Below are positions 19,090 to 28,811 of a stretch of 64,000 nt of DNA, piece after piece. Within the stretch, counting starts at the first letter, position 1; each line of letters begins with the position of its first letter. The notes below the pieces were generated by a model. It was not told where the DNA came from. It was given only the letters and a program-made list of their open reading frames with translations, and ran no database searches. This DNA comes from Chitiniphilus purpureus. Lineage in GTDB: Bacteria > Pseudomonadota > Gammaproteobacteria > Burkholderiales > Chitinibacteraceae. The position numbers and the translations under genes are program-made. Location: positions 3,061,501 through 3,125,500 of the forward strand of contig NZ_CP106753.1 of assembly GCF_025642115.1 (NCBI RefSeq). Reading direction: 5' to 3'.

Positions 19090-21022
19090 CCGGATTTTCC
19101 TTCAGCCACGCCTGGAACATCAGCACTGTCCATAGCCTGGGCATCCAATTGCGCCGACCTGCGAGGTGCTCCGCCCAGGCAGCGCGCACACGCTGCGGAT
19201 TGAAAAACCCCTCCTCGCGCAGACGCCGCTCACTCAGGAGTTCGTCCGCCCATTCACGCAATGGCCCACGCAGCCATTCATGCACCGGCACTGCAAAGCC
19301 CTTCTTCGGCCGATCGATCAATGTCCTCGGCACATGCCGGTACAACACCTGCCGCAGCGGCCACTTGGAAATGCCCTGGTGACGCTTGATTTCCAGCGGC
19401 AGCTGCCAGGCGAATTCGACGATCCGATGATCCAGGAAAGGAACACGCGATTCGAGGCTGACCCCCATCGAAGCACGATCCACCTTGACCAGGATGTCGT
19501 CCGGCAGATAGCTGACCGCATCGAACGCCATCATCCGTTCCACCGGATGCAAGGCAGGCAGGTCCGGCTTGGCGTCGGTCAGCCGTGTGCCGGGCTCCGA
19601 GGCGACCCCGATCAACCATTGGCATGGATCGGTCAGTTGGGAAACCAGCGTGCGATACAGATCGTCCACATCCCTGGCGGTCAGCATGTCCAGGCCGCGA
19701 TCCAGCTTGTCTCCGAGCGATCTGGGCAACCACGCCGATGCCGCGGGCGATGCGAAGGGCGCCAGCGCCCTGGCCAGCAGCAGCCGCACCCCGACAGGAG
19801 CCCGCGAGATACGTGCCCACCAGGACTCGGAGATCCCATACCGCGCATAACCGCAGAAAAGCTCGTCCCCGCCATCTCCGGACAGCGACACCGTCACATG
19901 CTGGCGCGCCAGCCGGCTGACCAGGAATGTGGGAATCTGCGACGAATCGGCAAAGGGCTCGCAATACAACTGCGGCAACAGTGGAATCACCTCCATCGCC
20001 TGCTCCGGCGTCACGTAGAGCTCGGTGTGCTCGGTGCCCAGATGGGCCGCGACGGCCTTGGCATGCACTGCTTCGTTGTATCCCGCCTCATTGAAACCGA
20101 TGGTGAAGGTCTTGACCGGCCGCGCGGACTGCGCCTGCATCAACGCCACCACGGTGCTGGAGTCGATCCCCCCCGACAGGAAGGCACCCAGTGGCACGTC
20201 CGCCATCATCTGCTGCCCGATGGCATCGCGCGCCAACTCCTCCAGCCGGTCCGCCGCCGCCTCGGCGGTACCTTGGAAAGGCGCCGCCCGCCCTGCCCGG
20301 ATCACTGCCGCCAGATCCCAGAAACGCCGGCACCGCGGCTGGGAATCCGTCAGTGACAGGCGCAACAGCATGCCGGGCTCCAGCTTGCTGATCCCCTGAT
20401 AGATGGAATGCGGCGCCGGGATATAGTTGTGGCGCATCAGCAGCGCCAGCGCGCCGCGGTCGATCGGTGCCTCGAAAGCGGGATGCTGCCGCAGCGCCTT
20501 GAGCTCGGAACCGAACAGGAAGGCGCGCTGCTCGCCGGTGCCCTGCCAACCGTAGTAGAGCGGTTTCTCCCCCAGCCGATCCCGTGCCAGGACGAGCTCG
20601 TGCTGCTGCCTGTCCCAAACGGCGATGACGAACATGCCGATGCAGCGCTGCAGCGTGGCCTCGATTCCCCAGGCGATGAAGCCCGCGAGCAGGGTTTCGG
20701 TATCGGAATGACCTGCCCACTGCGGCAGCGGGGAATATTGCTCGAGCTCTTTGCGCAATAGAAGGTGGTTGTAGATCTCGCCGTTGAAGACGAGCACATA
20801 ACGCCCCGAGCCTTCCAGCATGGGCTGGTGACCGGCCGCACTCAAATCGACGATGGCCAGGCGGCGGTGCACCAGGGCGATGCCTTGTGCCGGGTCGCTC
20901 CAAAGGCCCGAGCTATCCGGTCCGCGATGGAGGATGGCCTGACCCATCGCATTCAACAACACCGCCGCCTGGGATTGGGTCCAGGTACGTGCGGGCATCA
21001 GAAAACCGGCGAAACCACACAT
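19082..21022 (-). CDS. asnB: Asparagine synthase-type glutamine amidotransferase
   Basis: A 646-residue class II glutamine amidotransferase. Cys2 directly after Met is the glutaminase nucleophile (MCGFAGFL), followed by HRGPDSSGLW and the NGEIYNHLLLR loop. The synthetase half has the PP-loop LSGGIDSSTVVALM and the SLSGDGGDELFCGYARY motif. In polysaccharide loci such proteins often amidate the carboxyl group of uronic acids rather than make free asparagine. Here the dehydrogenase and epimerase at 30.7-33 kb would provide a HexNAc-uronate, so uronamide formation is the favoured inference. Confidence 0.88.
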   Translation of the reverse strand: MCGFAGFLMPARTWTQSQAAVLLNAMGQAILHRGPDSSGLWSDPAQGIALVHRRLAIVDLSAAGHQPMLEGSGRYVLVFNGEIYNHLLLRKELEQYSPLPQWAGHSDTETLLAGFIAWGIEATLQRCIGMFVIAVWDRQQHELVLARDRLGEKPLYYGWQGTGEQRAFLFGSELKALRQHPAFEAPIDRGALALLMRHNYIPAPHSIYQGISKLEPGMLLRLSLTDSQPRCRRFWDLAAVIRAGRAAPFQGTAEAAADRLEELARDAIGQQMMADVPLGAFLSGGIDSSTVVALMQAQSARPVKTFTIGFNEAGYNEAVHAKAVAAHLGTEHTELYVTPEQAMEVIPLLPQLYCEPFADSSQIPTFLVSRLARQHVTVSLSGDGGDELFCGYARYGISESWWARISRAPVGVRLLLARALAPFASPAASAWLPRSLGDKLDRGLDMLTARDVDDLYRTLVSQLTDPCQWLIGVASEPGTRLTDAKPDLPALHPVERMMAFDAVSYLPDDILVKVDRASMGVSLESRVPFLDHRIVEFAWQLPLEIKRHQGISKWPLRQVLYRHVPRTLIDRPKKGFAVPVHEWLRGPLREWADELLSERRLREEGFFNPQRVRAAWAEHLAGRRNWMPRLWTVLMFQAWLKENPGA

Positions 21023-21034
21023 CAGGCTTTATCC

Positions 21035-22177
21035 TCAACGCTGCTGATGACCGGACAGCGCTTCTGCATAGGCAGACAGCGTCTTTGCCACGGTCCTGTC
21101 AAACGAAAATTCATCTCGGATGCGCTGGCGCGCGCGTTGTCCCCAGATGACGCGCTCGTCCGTATCCAGGTGCAGCAACCGCATCAAGCCCTGGGCAAGA
21201 TGCAGCGGATCCTCCTTCGCGACCACAATCCCCGTATCGCCGACTACCAATGCGGAATCGCCCACATCGGTGACCACCACCGGTTTTGCCAACGCCATGG
21301 CCTCCCCAACCACCTGGGGAAAGGCTTCCGTACGCGAAGAGGAGCAAAACACGTCCATCGCTGCCATACATGAAGGCACATCCTCCCGCTCGCCCAGCAG
21401 CACCATGCGGGCAGTCAAGCCTGCCTCCTCGATCCAGTCGCGCAATTCGCGGTTCTCCCAGATCAGCCCGGGGCCAACCATCATGAAGCGGACATCGGCA
21501 AAATGCTCGGCGACCTGGGCCGCCGCGAGCACGAAGTTCCGATGATCCTTCGCCGGATGGAACCGACCTACGCACCCGACCACCCGATGCGCTGGTTGCA
21601 GACCGCAGACAGCACGGAAAGCCTGTACCCTTTCCGCTTCCGGCAAATCACCCACTTCGAAACCGTTTGGAACGACGCGTATGCGTCCAGCCTCGTAGCC
21701 AAGCGCCGTATGGTTCCGCCGGGATGCTTCGGCAACGCAGAGAATCAAGGTAGGCAACCAGGCCGAGGTCCAGGCGCATGCCTTTTGCACCATGCGGGTG
21801 GGCAGTTTCGCGCCCCGCTTCAAATCGAAGGAGCGGATGCCCCACAGCACCGGCGGGCGCCCTGCACATTGTGCAGCCAGCCCACCGAGAAGGTCGGCAT
21901 GATACATCCAGGTCTGTACCAAGTCAGGTTTGAGCGCCCGTAAGCGGCGTATCAATTCGAAGGGCAGACTGGGCAACCGCAGCCGCTTTTCCGCACCCAG
22001 CGAAATGACCGGTACGCCTGCTGTGGCCAGCCTGCGGGCATAGACACCACCATCCGTGAGGGAAATCACGGTGTGCCGGTAGTCGCGTCTGACCGCTGGG
22101 GATTCGAGCAAACGGGTAAGCGCATGCTCGGCGCCACCCCGCCCGAGGCCGGCGATGATATGGACGACGCTTTTCAT
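21035..22177 (-). CDS. Glycosyltransferase family 4
   Basis: A 380-residue GT-B enzyme with the glycine-rich N-terminal motif IAGLGRGGAEHALTRLL, an acceptor-side domain, and the C-terminal donor site including VGRFHPAKDHRNFVLAA and SSRTEAFPQVVGEAMALAK. The ATG at 22177 forms an ATGA overlap with the stop of the upstream glycosyltransferase; a longer frame upstream would run into that gene. It probably extends the polysaccharide repeat unit. Sugar specificity cannot be assigned. Confidence 0.9.
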   Translation of the reverse strand: MKSVVHIIAGLGRGGAEHALTRLLESPAVRRDYRHTVISLTDGGVYARRLATAGVPVISLGAEKRLRLPSLPFELIRRLRALKPDLVQTWMYHADLLGGLAAQCAGRPPVLWGIRSFDLKRGAKLPTRMVQKACAWTSAWLPTLILCVAEASRRNHTALGYEAGRIRVVPNGFEVGDLPEAERVQAFRAVCGLQPAHRVVGCVGRFHPAKDHRNFVLAAAQVAEHFADVRFMMVGPGLIWENRELRDWIEEAGLTARMVLLGEREDVPSCMAAMDVFCSSSRTEAFPQVVGEAMALAKPVVVTDVGDSALVVGDTGIVVAKEDPLHLAQGLMRLLHLDTDERVIWGQRARQRIRDEFSFDRTVAKTLSAYAEALSGHQQR

Positions 22178-23286
22178 CGGCGCCTGCCTCGCACTGCGAT
22201 CATTTCGCGATCCCATAAATGGAGAATGGCGGCCAGCGAATAGCGGGACAGCACAGCGGCACGCGCCTGCAGGCCCAACGAATTCCGTAATGCCGAATCC
22301 GCCATCAGGGTGGCAAGCGCACTTTGCATTGCCATAACATCGCCGGGCGCGAAAAGCATTGCATCACGACCGTCGGCACTGATTTCGCGCGGTCCACTGC
22401 GGCAATCTGCGGTCACACAGGGCAGACCGATGGCCATGGCTTCAAGAAGGGCGTTGGGGAACCCCTCGTATCTGGAATTCATCACGAACAGATCGCTATC
22501 GGCCATCACCGCCCACGGTGTCTCGGTCCCCCCCATCAGGAAGACCCTGTCGCCCATTCCCAACCGTATGATCTGCTCCGACAACGCCTCGCGCTCAGGA
22601 CCATCGCCGTAGATGTGCAGATCCCATTCAGCGAACCCTCCCGCAAGCGACGCGAAGCAATCGATGACGGCCCCCACCTGTTTTTCATGCGACAGACGCC
22701 CCAGGCTGAGCAGGCAACGCCGTGTACGAATGGCACGGCCGTCCGCCCGGTATTGCTCAAGCGCCGGTGGAATGGGGTTGGGCACCACCGAGACCCGTCG
22801 CATGTTGCCATATCGGCGCACCACGCTGGCGGCAACGTTGTCAGTCTGCACGACGACGGCATCGGCAAAGCGATACAACGCCTTGCAACACATACGCCAA
22901 AATGTGCCAAGGGGTTGGACAGCAGGATCGCTGCGCTCGCTGATGATGCAAGGAATACCTGTTGCCGCGGATAGCAAGACGGCAACGACGTTCACATTGG
23001 GCAGAAAAGATACGATGACATCGGGGTGGCGGGACCTGGCAATTTCGAGCAATGCGTTGAATCGCCCGAAATAGCTGCGCCACCCTGATTTTGCCGCCCC
23101 CACCTGGTCAGCCAGATACAAAAGCTCTATCTGCGGCCGTAATGGATAAAACGGCTGGCCACCGCCTGAAAATGTAGGGACAAGGGTCACGCTGTCCCCC
23201 CTGTCCACCCAGGAATTGCATAATGTCGTCGCAACCCGTTCTGCGCCGCCTGGGCCCAGTGAACTGCTCAAGAAAAGAACATGCAT
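22174..23286 (-). CDS. Glycosyltransferase family 4
   Basis: A 370-residue GT-B enzyme. The N-terminal motif is LSSSLGPGGAERVATTLC; the C-terminal half has LSLGRLSHEKQVGAVIDCF and SRYEGFPNALLEAMAIGLP with the paired Glu residues of retaining GT4 enzymes. It resembles the next gene in the series over its whole length, so the two may derive from an old duplication. The ATG at 23286 was chosen over a preceding GTG codon. Confidence 0.9.
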   Translation of the reverse strand: MHVLFLSSSLGPGGAERVATTLCNSWVDRGDSVTLVPTFSGGGQPFYPLRPQIELLYLADQVGAAKSGWRSYFGRFNALLEIARSRHPDVIVSFLPNVNVVAVLLSAATGIPCIISERSDPAVQPLGTFWRMCCKALYRFADAVVVQTDNVAASVVRRYGNMRRVSVVPNPIPPALEQYRADGRAIRTRRCLLSLGRLSHEKQVGAVIDCFASLAGGFAEWDLHIYGDGPEREALSEQIIRLGMGDRVFLMGGTETPWAVMADSDLFVMNSRYEGFPNALLEAMAIGLPCVTADCRSGPREISADGRDAMLFAPGDVMAMQSALATLMADSALRNSLGLQARAAVLSRYSLAAILHLWDREMIAVRGRRR

Positions 23287-23310
23287 CACGTTGTTCTCGA
23301 AAGCATCAAG

Positions 23311-24468
23311 CTAGGCTTGATCGAATATGGATTCCCACTTTGCTGCAATGACGGCAATCGCCAATCGCTCCCTCACCGCAAGCGCTGCCGCACTCAATGC
23401 CGAACGGCGCCCTTCGTCCAGAATCAGCGCGCGGATTGCAGCGGCGAGGCCCTCTTGAGCGCTGTCTGGGGGCACGAGCACACCATCATGATTGTGGGTA
23501 ACCAAATCCGCGGGCCCTGCAAGGCAATCGAAACTGACCACGGCACAACCACTGGCCATGGCTTCGACCAGCGCATTGGGAAAACCTTCGTATAACGAAC
23601 TCAAGACAAAGATATCCGCACGCTTGTACCAATCCGCGACATTGCCTGCCCGCCCTGGAAACAAGACACGATCCGGAATGGCCAGCTTCGCCGCCAACGC
23701 CTGTAGGGCAGCCCGCTCGGGGCCCGCGCCCAAAATGACCAATTGCCAATCCTGCAGCCCCGCGGCGGCCTCGGCAAATGCATGAATCAGGATTGAAAAC
23801 TGCTTTTCGGGTGAAAGACGGCCTACCGCCAGGACGGTCCTGACGTTGGAGGTGACAAATTCCTGTGGATCGATGTGTGGAGAAAGCCGCTCCAAGGGCC
23901 AGACGATCGGGTTCGGGATAACATGCACGGCAGCTTTGGGCACATGTGTATGCATCCAGCTGGCAGCAGCTGAAGTTTGCACGACGACTGAGGACAATCT
24001 GGGATAGACAAGGCGACGCAGCCGCGCCCAGAGTCTTCCAAGCGGCAACATTGCAGGATATGCCCTTTCGGCCGAAATTGTGCGGCAAGGCAGTCCGAAA
24101 GTGGCAAGGCCGGCGACAATGCCCGCCGTCGCCATCATACCAATAACGATATCAGGCCGTGTCTTTCGAATATAGCGGCGGACAGCGACCAGTCTTTGAA
24201 TGTTCAGCTTTATTGCATCGAACATCCCTTTTGAATCGCGTGCAATGTCCAGGGCATGCCGCACCACCCCGTTCGGAATGGGATAGCAGTCCAGATCCTT
24301 TCCAGCAACCGTCAGGATCGTCACGGCATGGCCGGATTTGATCCATTCACTTGCCAGCCGCGTTGTGACTCGCTCCGCCCCGCCTCCAGCCATGGAGTGA
24401 ATCAGCAATAAAATATGGCGCTGCGCACGCATCACCACAGATTCACTTGAAACGTTCCGAAAGCGCAT
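23311..24468 (-). CDS. Glycosyltransferase family 4
   Basis: A 385-residue GT-B enzyme with LLIHSMAGGGAERVTTRLA at the N-terminus and LAVGRLSPEKQFSILIHAF plus SLYEGFPNALVEAMASG in the donor domain. It is similar to the following glycosyltransferase gene. An alternative ATG at 24432 would remove 12 residues; neither has a strong ribosome site. Base composition from here towards the flippase is lower in GC than in the flanks, as is usual for the variable core of surface-polysaccharide loci. Confidence 0.88.
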   Translation of the reverse strand: MRFRNVSSESVVMRAQRHILLLIHSMAGGGAERVTTRLASEWIKSGHAVTILTVAGKDLDCYPIPNGVVRHALDIARDSKGMFDAIKLNIQRLVAVRRYIRKTRPDIVIGMMATAGIVAGLATFGLPCRTISAERAYPAMLPLGRLWARLRRLVYPRLSSVVVQTSAAASWMHTHVPKAAVHVIPNPIVWPLERLSPHIDPQEFVTSNVRTVLAVGRLSPEKQFSILIHAFAEAAAGLQDWQLVILGAGPERAALQALAAKLAIPDRVLFPGRAGNVADWYKRADIFVLSSLYEGFPNALVEAMASGCAVVSFDCLAGPADLVTHNHDGVLVPPDSAQEGLAAAIRALILDEGRRSALSAAALAVRERLAIAVIAAKWESIFDQA

Positions 24469-24540
24469 TTATCAAACACTTGAAAATATCCTGAAGTCAT
24501 GTTCGATCGAGTGGGGAAGCATTCTGTGCGTTCTTTTGAT

Positions 24541-25845
24541 TCAACCGATTTTTTTGGAAGACAGCAGGCGACGCCACTGTTGGGCTGAAATCGTGGACTT
24601 CTGCAAGACGCCTTGCTCCATCTTTGAAGAAGAAAGCATCAGAAAGAACAGTGAAACAAATGGGCCAAAAAAGAAAACGGCAACCTTGATGTTGGCAACG
24701 AAAAACATCAGTCCAAGCACCAACAACAAGGGGCCCGAGGAGTGCCTGTTCTGGAAGTAGGCGCGAAGGAACGAGGAAAGAAATCCGCCATAGAGCACGA
24801 TGGAGCCGACCAGACCGCAGTAGAATATGATCCGCAAATACCCAATATCCGTTCCCATATAATTGTATGCGTCGATCACTGGGTCGAGGAAAATGCCGTA
24901 TCCGAATAGCCAGGCCCACTGCTCCACTGGAAAGACGATCATGTTCTCCAGCATATCGTTGGTGGAGCCGCTTTCCAGACTGCCTTCATTGAAGGCCGAA
25001 TAGAATATTTCCAACGCATAAGGAAGCAATTTCTCCTGCATGAATGATCTCAACTCCCCCGGCAGCATCAGGAAAATACCAACGAAAAGAAGTGCCGACA
25101 GCATCAAGCCCGCGCTCCAGAATCTGATGCTTCGCAGCAAGCCCAGCTTCAGCAAAGGCAGGATCAAACTCCCAATGAACAACAGCATCAGGCCGGTTCT
25201 GCCGACGAACAGCATCGAGATCACATTGAGAAAATAGGCAATCGAGAAGAATCGGCCACCTATCCTGTTCTCAAGATATAGATTGATGGCAATGATGCCC
25301 AGAAACGCCTGTATGAAGGAAAGCGTATCCCCGGTGGAGGAGCTGAGCCCACCTGCCCGGACCAGGGAATATTCCAATGCCGGATGCTGTACCACAATCA
25401 TCGAGAAAAGTGAACGCATCAAGGGAAAGAAGAAATCCAATATGATACATACGGCCTGGAATGTTCCCATCCTGGTCAGCATCAGACAGATTCTTGAAAA
25501 AGGTTCTTTATGATCTGCGCAGATGGACCCCAGGAGAAACATGCTGCAAGGAACAAAGAAGAATATGTAGGCCTTGACTGTCGAAAAGGCAGTCAGATCG
25601 CCCCTGCCAAACAATGCGATCAACTGCACGGACAAATATGCAAAGAAAAGCATGAAGGCAAAACGAAGCTGATTCCAATTCACATAGTGCATCAGTCGCG
25701 GCCATTGATTGATGCACAACGCCATGGAAATGGCCAATATCGCCAGACTGGCAGAATCACCTGTCAACTTGAAGTTGGGTGCATACATCAAAACGAACAG
25801 GACAAGATACTGTAGCGAGATCTTAGAAACTGCGAGCACGCTCAT
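24541..25845 (-). CDS. Candidate O-antigen/polysaccharide polymerase Wzy
   Basis: A 434-residue, strongly hydrophobic protein with about ten to twelve predicted transmembrane helices and one large loop around LPGELRSFMQEKLLPYALE to YNYMGTDIGYLRI, the layout of Wzy polymerases. Wzy proteins share little sequence, so the call rests on topology, the position next to Wzx and the lack of any other polymerase in the locus. The region is AT-rich relative to the genome. The ATG at 25845 overlaps the end of the flippase gene by 23 nt; a TTG at 25851 is also in frame. Confidence 0.75.
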   Translation of the reverse strand: MSVLAVSKISLQYLVLFVLMYAPNFKLTGDSASLAILAISMALCINQWPRLMHYVNWNQLRFAFMLFFAYLSVQLIALFGRGDLTAFSTVKAYIFFFVPCSMFLLGSICADHKEPFSRICLMLTRMGTFQAVCIILDFFFPLMRSLFSMIVVQHPALEYSLVRAGGLSSSTGDTLSFIQAFLGIIAINLYLENRIGGRFFSIAYFLNVISMLFVGRTGLMLLFIGSLILPLLKLGLLRSIRFWSAGLMLSALLFVGIFLMLPGELRSFMQEKLLPYALEIFYSAFNEGSLESGSTNDMLENMIVFPVEQWAWLFGYGIFLDPVIDAYNYMGTDIGYLRIIFYCGLVGSIVLYGGFLSSFLRAYFQNRHSSGPLLLVLGLMFFVANIKVAVFFFGPFVSLFFLMLSSSKMEQGVLQKSTISAQQWRRLLSSKKIG

Positions 25846-27328
25846 TTCCAATCCTCGCGATGATACGGGTCAACAGTTCTCGCAACCGGGGTCGAATTGC
25901 AACATTCAAGATGACCAGGATCATCCATATGGCAAAGATGGCCAGTAATGCATTGGACCGATGACGAGGCAGTTCAAATGTCATCGTGATCGACCAGGCA
26001 ATCAGGCACGTCAGACAACCGGGCAACCAAGTCGCGCGTAGAAACCAATAGGATTTGATCTCGGGAAGGAATTTTGAATGGATGAAGAGCGGCCACAGCA
26101 ACGCCATGATTCCATTTCCGAAGGCCCACACCAGGGCTGTACCATGCCCCTGTCTGCTATATGCGGCCAGGACGAGGGCAGGAATGGCGATCAACGCATA
26201 AAAAATATTGACCCTGAGATGGTAGGCCATTTTGCCGGAGGCAAATTGGAGAAAATAAGGCAGGACCAGTACTGCGACAAATACGTTGCCAACGCCGTAC
26301 CAACGCAAGTAAAAGGAAGCGCTTTCCACGATATCGGGCTTGCCGGTCCATATCCAGAGCAGTCCCTCGCTGAAGAAGACGAGCAGGCACAGCAATGGAA
26401 TGGCAATTGTCATGATGACGTCGACCCCCAGCTGATACAGCGCCAGGAATGCGTTGCGCTCCCCCTGTGCAAACAGGATGTTGAACCTGGGTTGCAATAC
26501 CGTTTGCAGCGGCGCAAGGGCGGTCTGTACGCCGGCCGCTGCGGAAATTGCCAACGTGAAGTAACCATACTCCTTAAGCGGCATAAGCCCGGAAAGGAGG
26601 AACTTGTCAAGCTGTGTAACCAATAGCCAGACCACCGTCGTAAACGCAAGCGATCCGGCAAAAGACAGGTTGCTGCGCAATACATCGATGGAGAAATCGA
26701 CTGCTTGGGGTTTGATCTGGGCAAGCAGTTTCGAGCGGAAGGAAAAAGCCTCGATGATGGAAACCAGCAATTGGAAAAACAGGAAGACAAGAATGCTTGG
26801 ATAGATCCAAAGCAACGGAATCACCAGCACATAGCGCAGGATCCCGAACATGAAATTGAACTTGTTGATCCAGATATGCAACTCGAATCCGGTGAGCCCG
26901 CCACGATAAAGGCTGGTCAACCAGCGACTGGCCAGCATTGCGGCAATGATACCAATCGACCATTGCACCGTCTGGAACGGCAGATGCTCGGCTTTCAGCC
27001 AATCCGCACCAATCCTGCCGGATGCTGCAACCAGCCCCAGGAAGACGAGCCCGCCCATTAGCCAGAAGGCACGCTCGATGGTTACGAAAAGCGTCGACAT
27101 CTCGTGGTGACCAAGCTGCTTTGCGTGAAAACATGCGCTGGCTCGTCCAAGCGTCGGGCTCAGACCCATATCGATCAGCACAAACCAGCCTTGCAGCATG
27201 ATGGAAAACCCGACTATGCCATAAGCCTCGACGCCGAGTTGGCTCACATAGTACGGAGCAATCAATATCCCCATCGCAGTGATGAAGATCTGCCCTGCAT
27301 AGTTGGCGAATACGTTTTTCAGCAGCAT
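25823..27328 (-). CDS. Polysaccharide repeat-unit flippase Wzx (MOP superfamily)
   Basis: A 501-residue protein with about twelve to fourteen transmembrane helices. The opening NVFANYAGQIFITAMGILIAPYYV and LGVEAYGIVGFSIMLQGWF match Wzx/polysaccharide-export members of the MOP superfamily, which flip undecaprenyl-linked repeat units across the inner membrane. It precedes the Wzy candidate and follows the GT2 gene; its ATG overlaps the GT2 TGA by one base (TGATG). Confidence 0.88.
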   Translation of the reverse strand: MLLKNVFANYAGQIFITAMGILIAPYYVSQLGVEAYGIVGFSIMLQGWFVLIDMGLSPTLGRASACFHAKQLGHHEMSTLFVTIERAFWLMGGLVFLGLVAASGRIGADWLKAEHLPFQTVQWSIGIIAAMLASRWLTSLYRGGLTGFELHIWINKFNFMFGILRYVLVIPLLWIYPSILVFLFFQLLVSIIEAFSFRSKLLAQIKPQAVDFSIDVLRSNLSFAGSLAFTTVVWLLVTQLDKFLLSGLMPLKEYGYFTLAISAAAGVQTALAPLQTVLQPRFNILFAQGERNAFLALYQLGVDVIMTIAIPLLCLLVFFSEGLLWIWTGKPDIVESASFYLRWYGVGNVFVAVLVLPYFLQFASGKMAYHLRVNIFYALIAIPALVLAAYSRQGHGTALVWAFGNGIMALLWPLFIHSKFLPEIKSYWFLRATWLPGCLTCLIAWSITMTFELPRHRSNALLAIFAIWMILVILNVAIRPRLRELLTRIIARIGNERARSF

Positions 27329-28299
27329 CAAATCATCTTCAGCATCGACTTCAGCCTGAGATTCACCTCATAACACGTCCTCAATAGAGCGGGAAGGTAT
27401 TTCAGGCGAAAGGCCAGCACCTGTTTCTTTGAAACATGGGGGCAGAAATCCCAGCTACGATCCAGCCAACTCTTGAATGACGCAAAATCCCCTAATCTGA
27501 GCATCCTCAATGCGTGGTCAAGTGCGAAGATCGCTTTCAACTGCACAATCCTGGATTGCCGGATACCCAGTGTACCGGCAAGATCATATGCCTGCAGATG
27601 GCTTTCCAGGATTGCGTTCCGCCAAGGGCTGGCGCTGCCAGTCATGGAATTGGGGTTGCGGGTACGGTAGACCCCCAAAGGCTCATCGATATATCCAACC
27701 TTGCCTTGCGACGCGTGCCATACATGCAACCAGAAATCGGCGCAATCATCCGGTACTTGTGCATAGGTGTTCGCCACCCTGCGATACATCTTGCTGCTAT
27801 GCGCAAAAAAGCAGCTATGCTCGACCAGGTACAACAAATCGGAGACGGGCGGAGCGGGGAAATTCAAGTAGTGCCCGTAGCGTTCGCCAGACGCCATGTC
27901 CTCGAGCCACACTTGGTGTGCCACCATGATGCATTCCGGGTGTGCGTCCAGGAAAGCCACCTGCCTGACCAATTTTCCAGGGAGCGCGTAATCGTCGCCA
28001 TCAAGATGGGCCACATATTGGCCACGTGCCTGCGCGTGCAGAAACAAGTAGTTGGCGGCAGCACCGATGTTGCGCTCGTGATTGAAGACGCGCACAACGC
28101 CTGGATGGTTTTCCTGGAAGCGCGAAAGGACCTGTGCACTCGCATCTTTCGAGCAATCGTTGCCAACCAATATTTCGATTGGAAATGGCCGATCCTGGTC
28201 CAGCAAGGATTCAAGGCATTGGGCAATATACTGCGCATGGTTGTATACGGAGATACATACCGTCAGTTTTGGCATCGTCTCCACGTAAGCGCTGCTCAT
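27328..28299 (-). CDS. Glycosyltransferase family 2
   Basis: A GT-A glycosyltransferase of about 323 residues. It starts LTVCISVYNHAQYIAQCLESL, then IEILVGNDCSKDAS, and carries the DXD-type motif in VAHLDGDDYALPGKL for metal and nucleotide-sugar binding. The C-terminal part is rich in aromatic residues (CADFWLHVWHAS) and may bind the acceptor. The ATG at 28299 has a purine-rich stretch before it; ATGs at 28320 and 28275 are alternatives. Confidence 0.88.
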   Translation of the reverse strand: MSSAYVETMPKLTVCISVYNHAQYIAQCLESLLDQDRPFPIEILVGNDCSKDASAQVLSRFQENHPGVVRVFNHERNIGAAANYLFLHAQARGQYVAHLDGDDYALPGKLVRQVAFLDAHPECIMVAHQVWLEDMASGERYGHYLNFPAPPVSDLLYLVEHSCFFAHSSKMYRRVANTYAQVPDDCADFWLHVWHASQGKVGYIDEPLGVYRTRNPNSMTGSASPWRNAILESHLQAYDLAGTLGIRQSRIVQLKAIFALDHALRMLRLGDFASFKSWLDRSWDFCPHVSKKQVLAFRLKYLPALLRTCYEVNLRLKSMLKMI

Positions 28300-28366
28300 G
28301 ATCTTTTCCGAGCCCGACATGTGGAGCAGTGTGGGTGACCGGATATATCGCGCCCTATAGACAGAT

Positions 28367-28801
28367 CTAGCATTTCATCAATTCTTTCTGCATCAGAATC
28401 TTGGTGTCGCGCTGCTGGACTGCAACGAAACCCAGGCCATCATATAGATCAATGGCGGCGCGATTGCACTGCTTGACCTCAAGCTCGCACGTCTTGAAAC
28501 CCCTCGCAACGGCAATTGACATCACATACCCCAACATCGATCTGGCAATGCCTTGGCGCCGGTACGCAGGGGAAACGATGAGCATGCTGACAAAGCAGCG
28601 CTTTGCCACCATGTCGTTGCAATAGAAGAAAGTCAGTCCGGCACATTGCCCAGGAGCATCGTGAACAATGATTTCAGCGTTGGCATCGATCTTCTTGAGA
28701 TAGTCCTCCAGATTGGTGTGGAGGGTATCGGCAAGCAGATGTGGCTCAGCCTGGATAAGCCTTACCATCCCGGAGCTTATTCTCATCAGACCCTCTAGCA
28801 T
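28367..28801 (-). CDS. GNAT-family N-acetyltransferase
   Basis: A 144-residue acetyl-CoA-dependent acetyltransferase. The acetyl-CoA loop is visible in SMLIVSPAYRRQGIARSML, followed by CELEVKQCNRAAIDLYDGLG, as in RimI-like and sugar-4-amino N-acetyltransferases such as WecD. Its position directly after an aminotransferase and a WbqC-family gene favours acetylation of an amino sugar. The ATG 10 nt after the WbqC stop was chosen; a longer frame would overlap that gene. Confidence 0.85.
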   Translation of the reverse strand: MLEGLMRISSGMVRLIQAEPHLLADTLHTNLEDYLKKIDANAEIIVHDAPGQCAGLTFFYCNDMVAKRCFVSMLIVSPAYRRQGIARSMLGYVMSIAVARGFKTCELEVKQCNRAAIDLYDGLGFVAVQQRDTKILMQKELMKC

Positions 28802-28811
28802 GACGCTTTTT

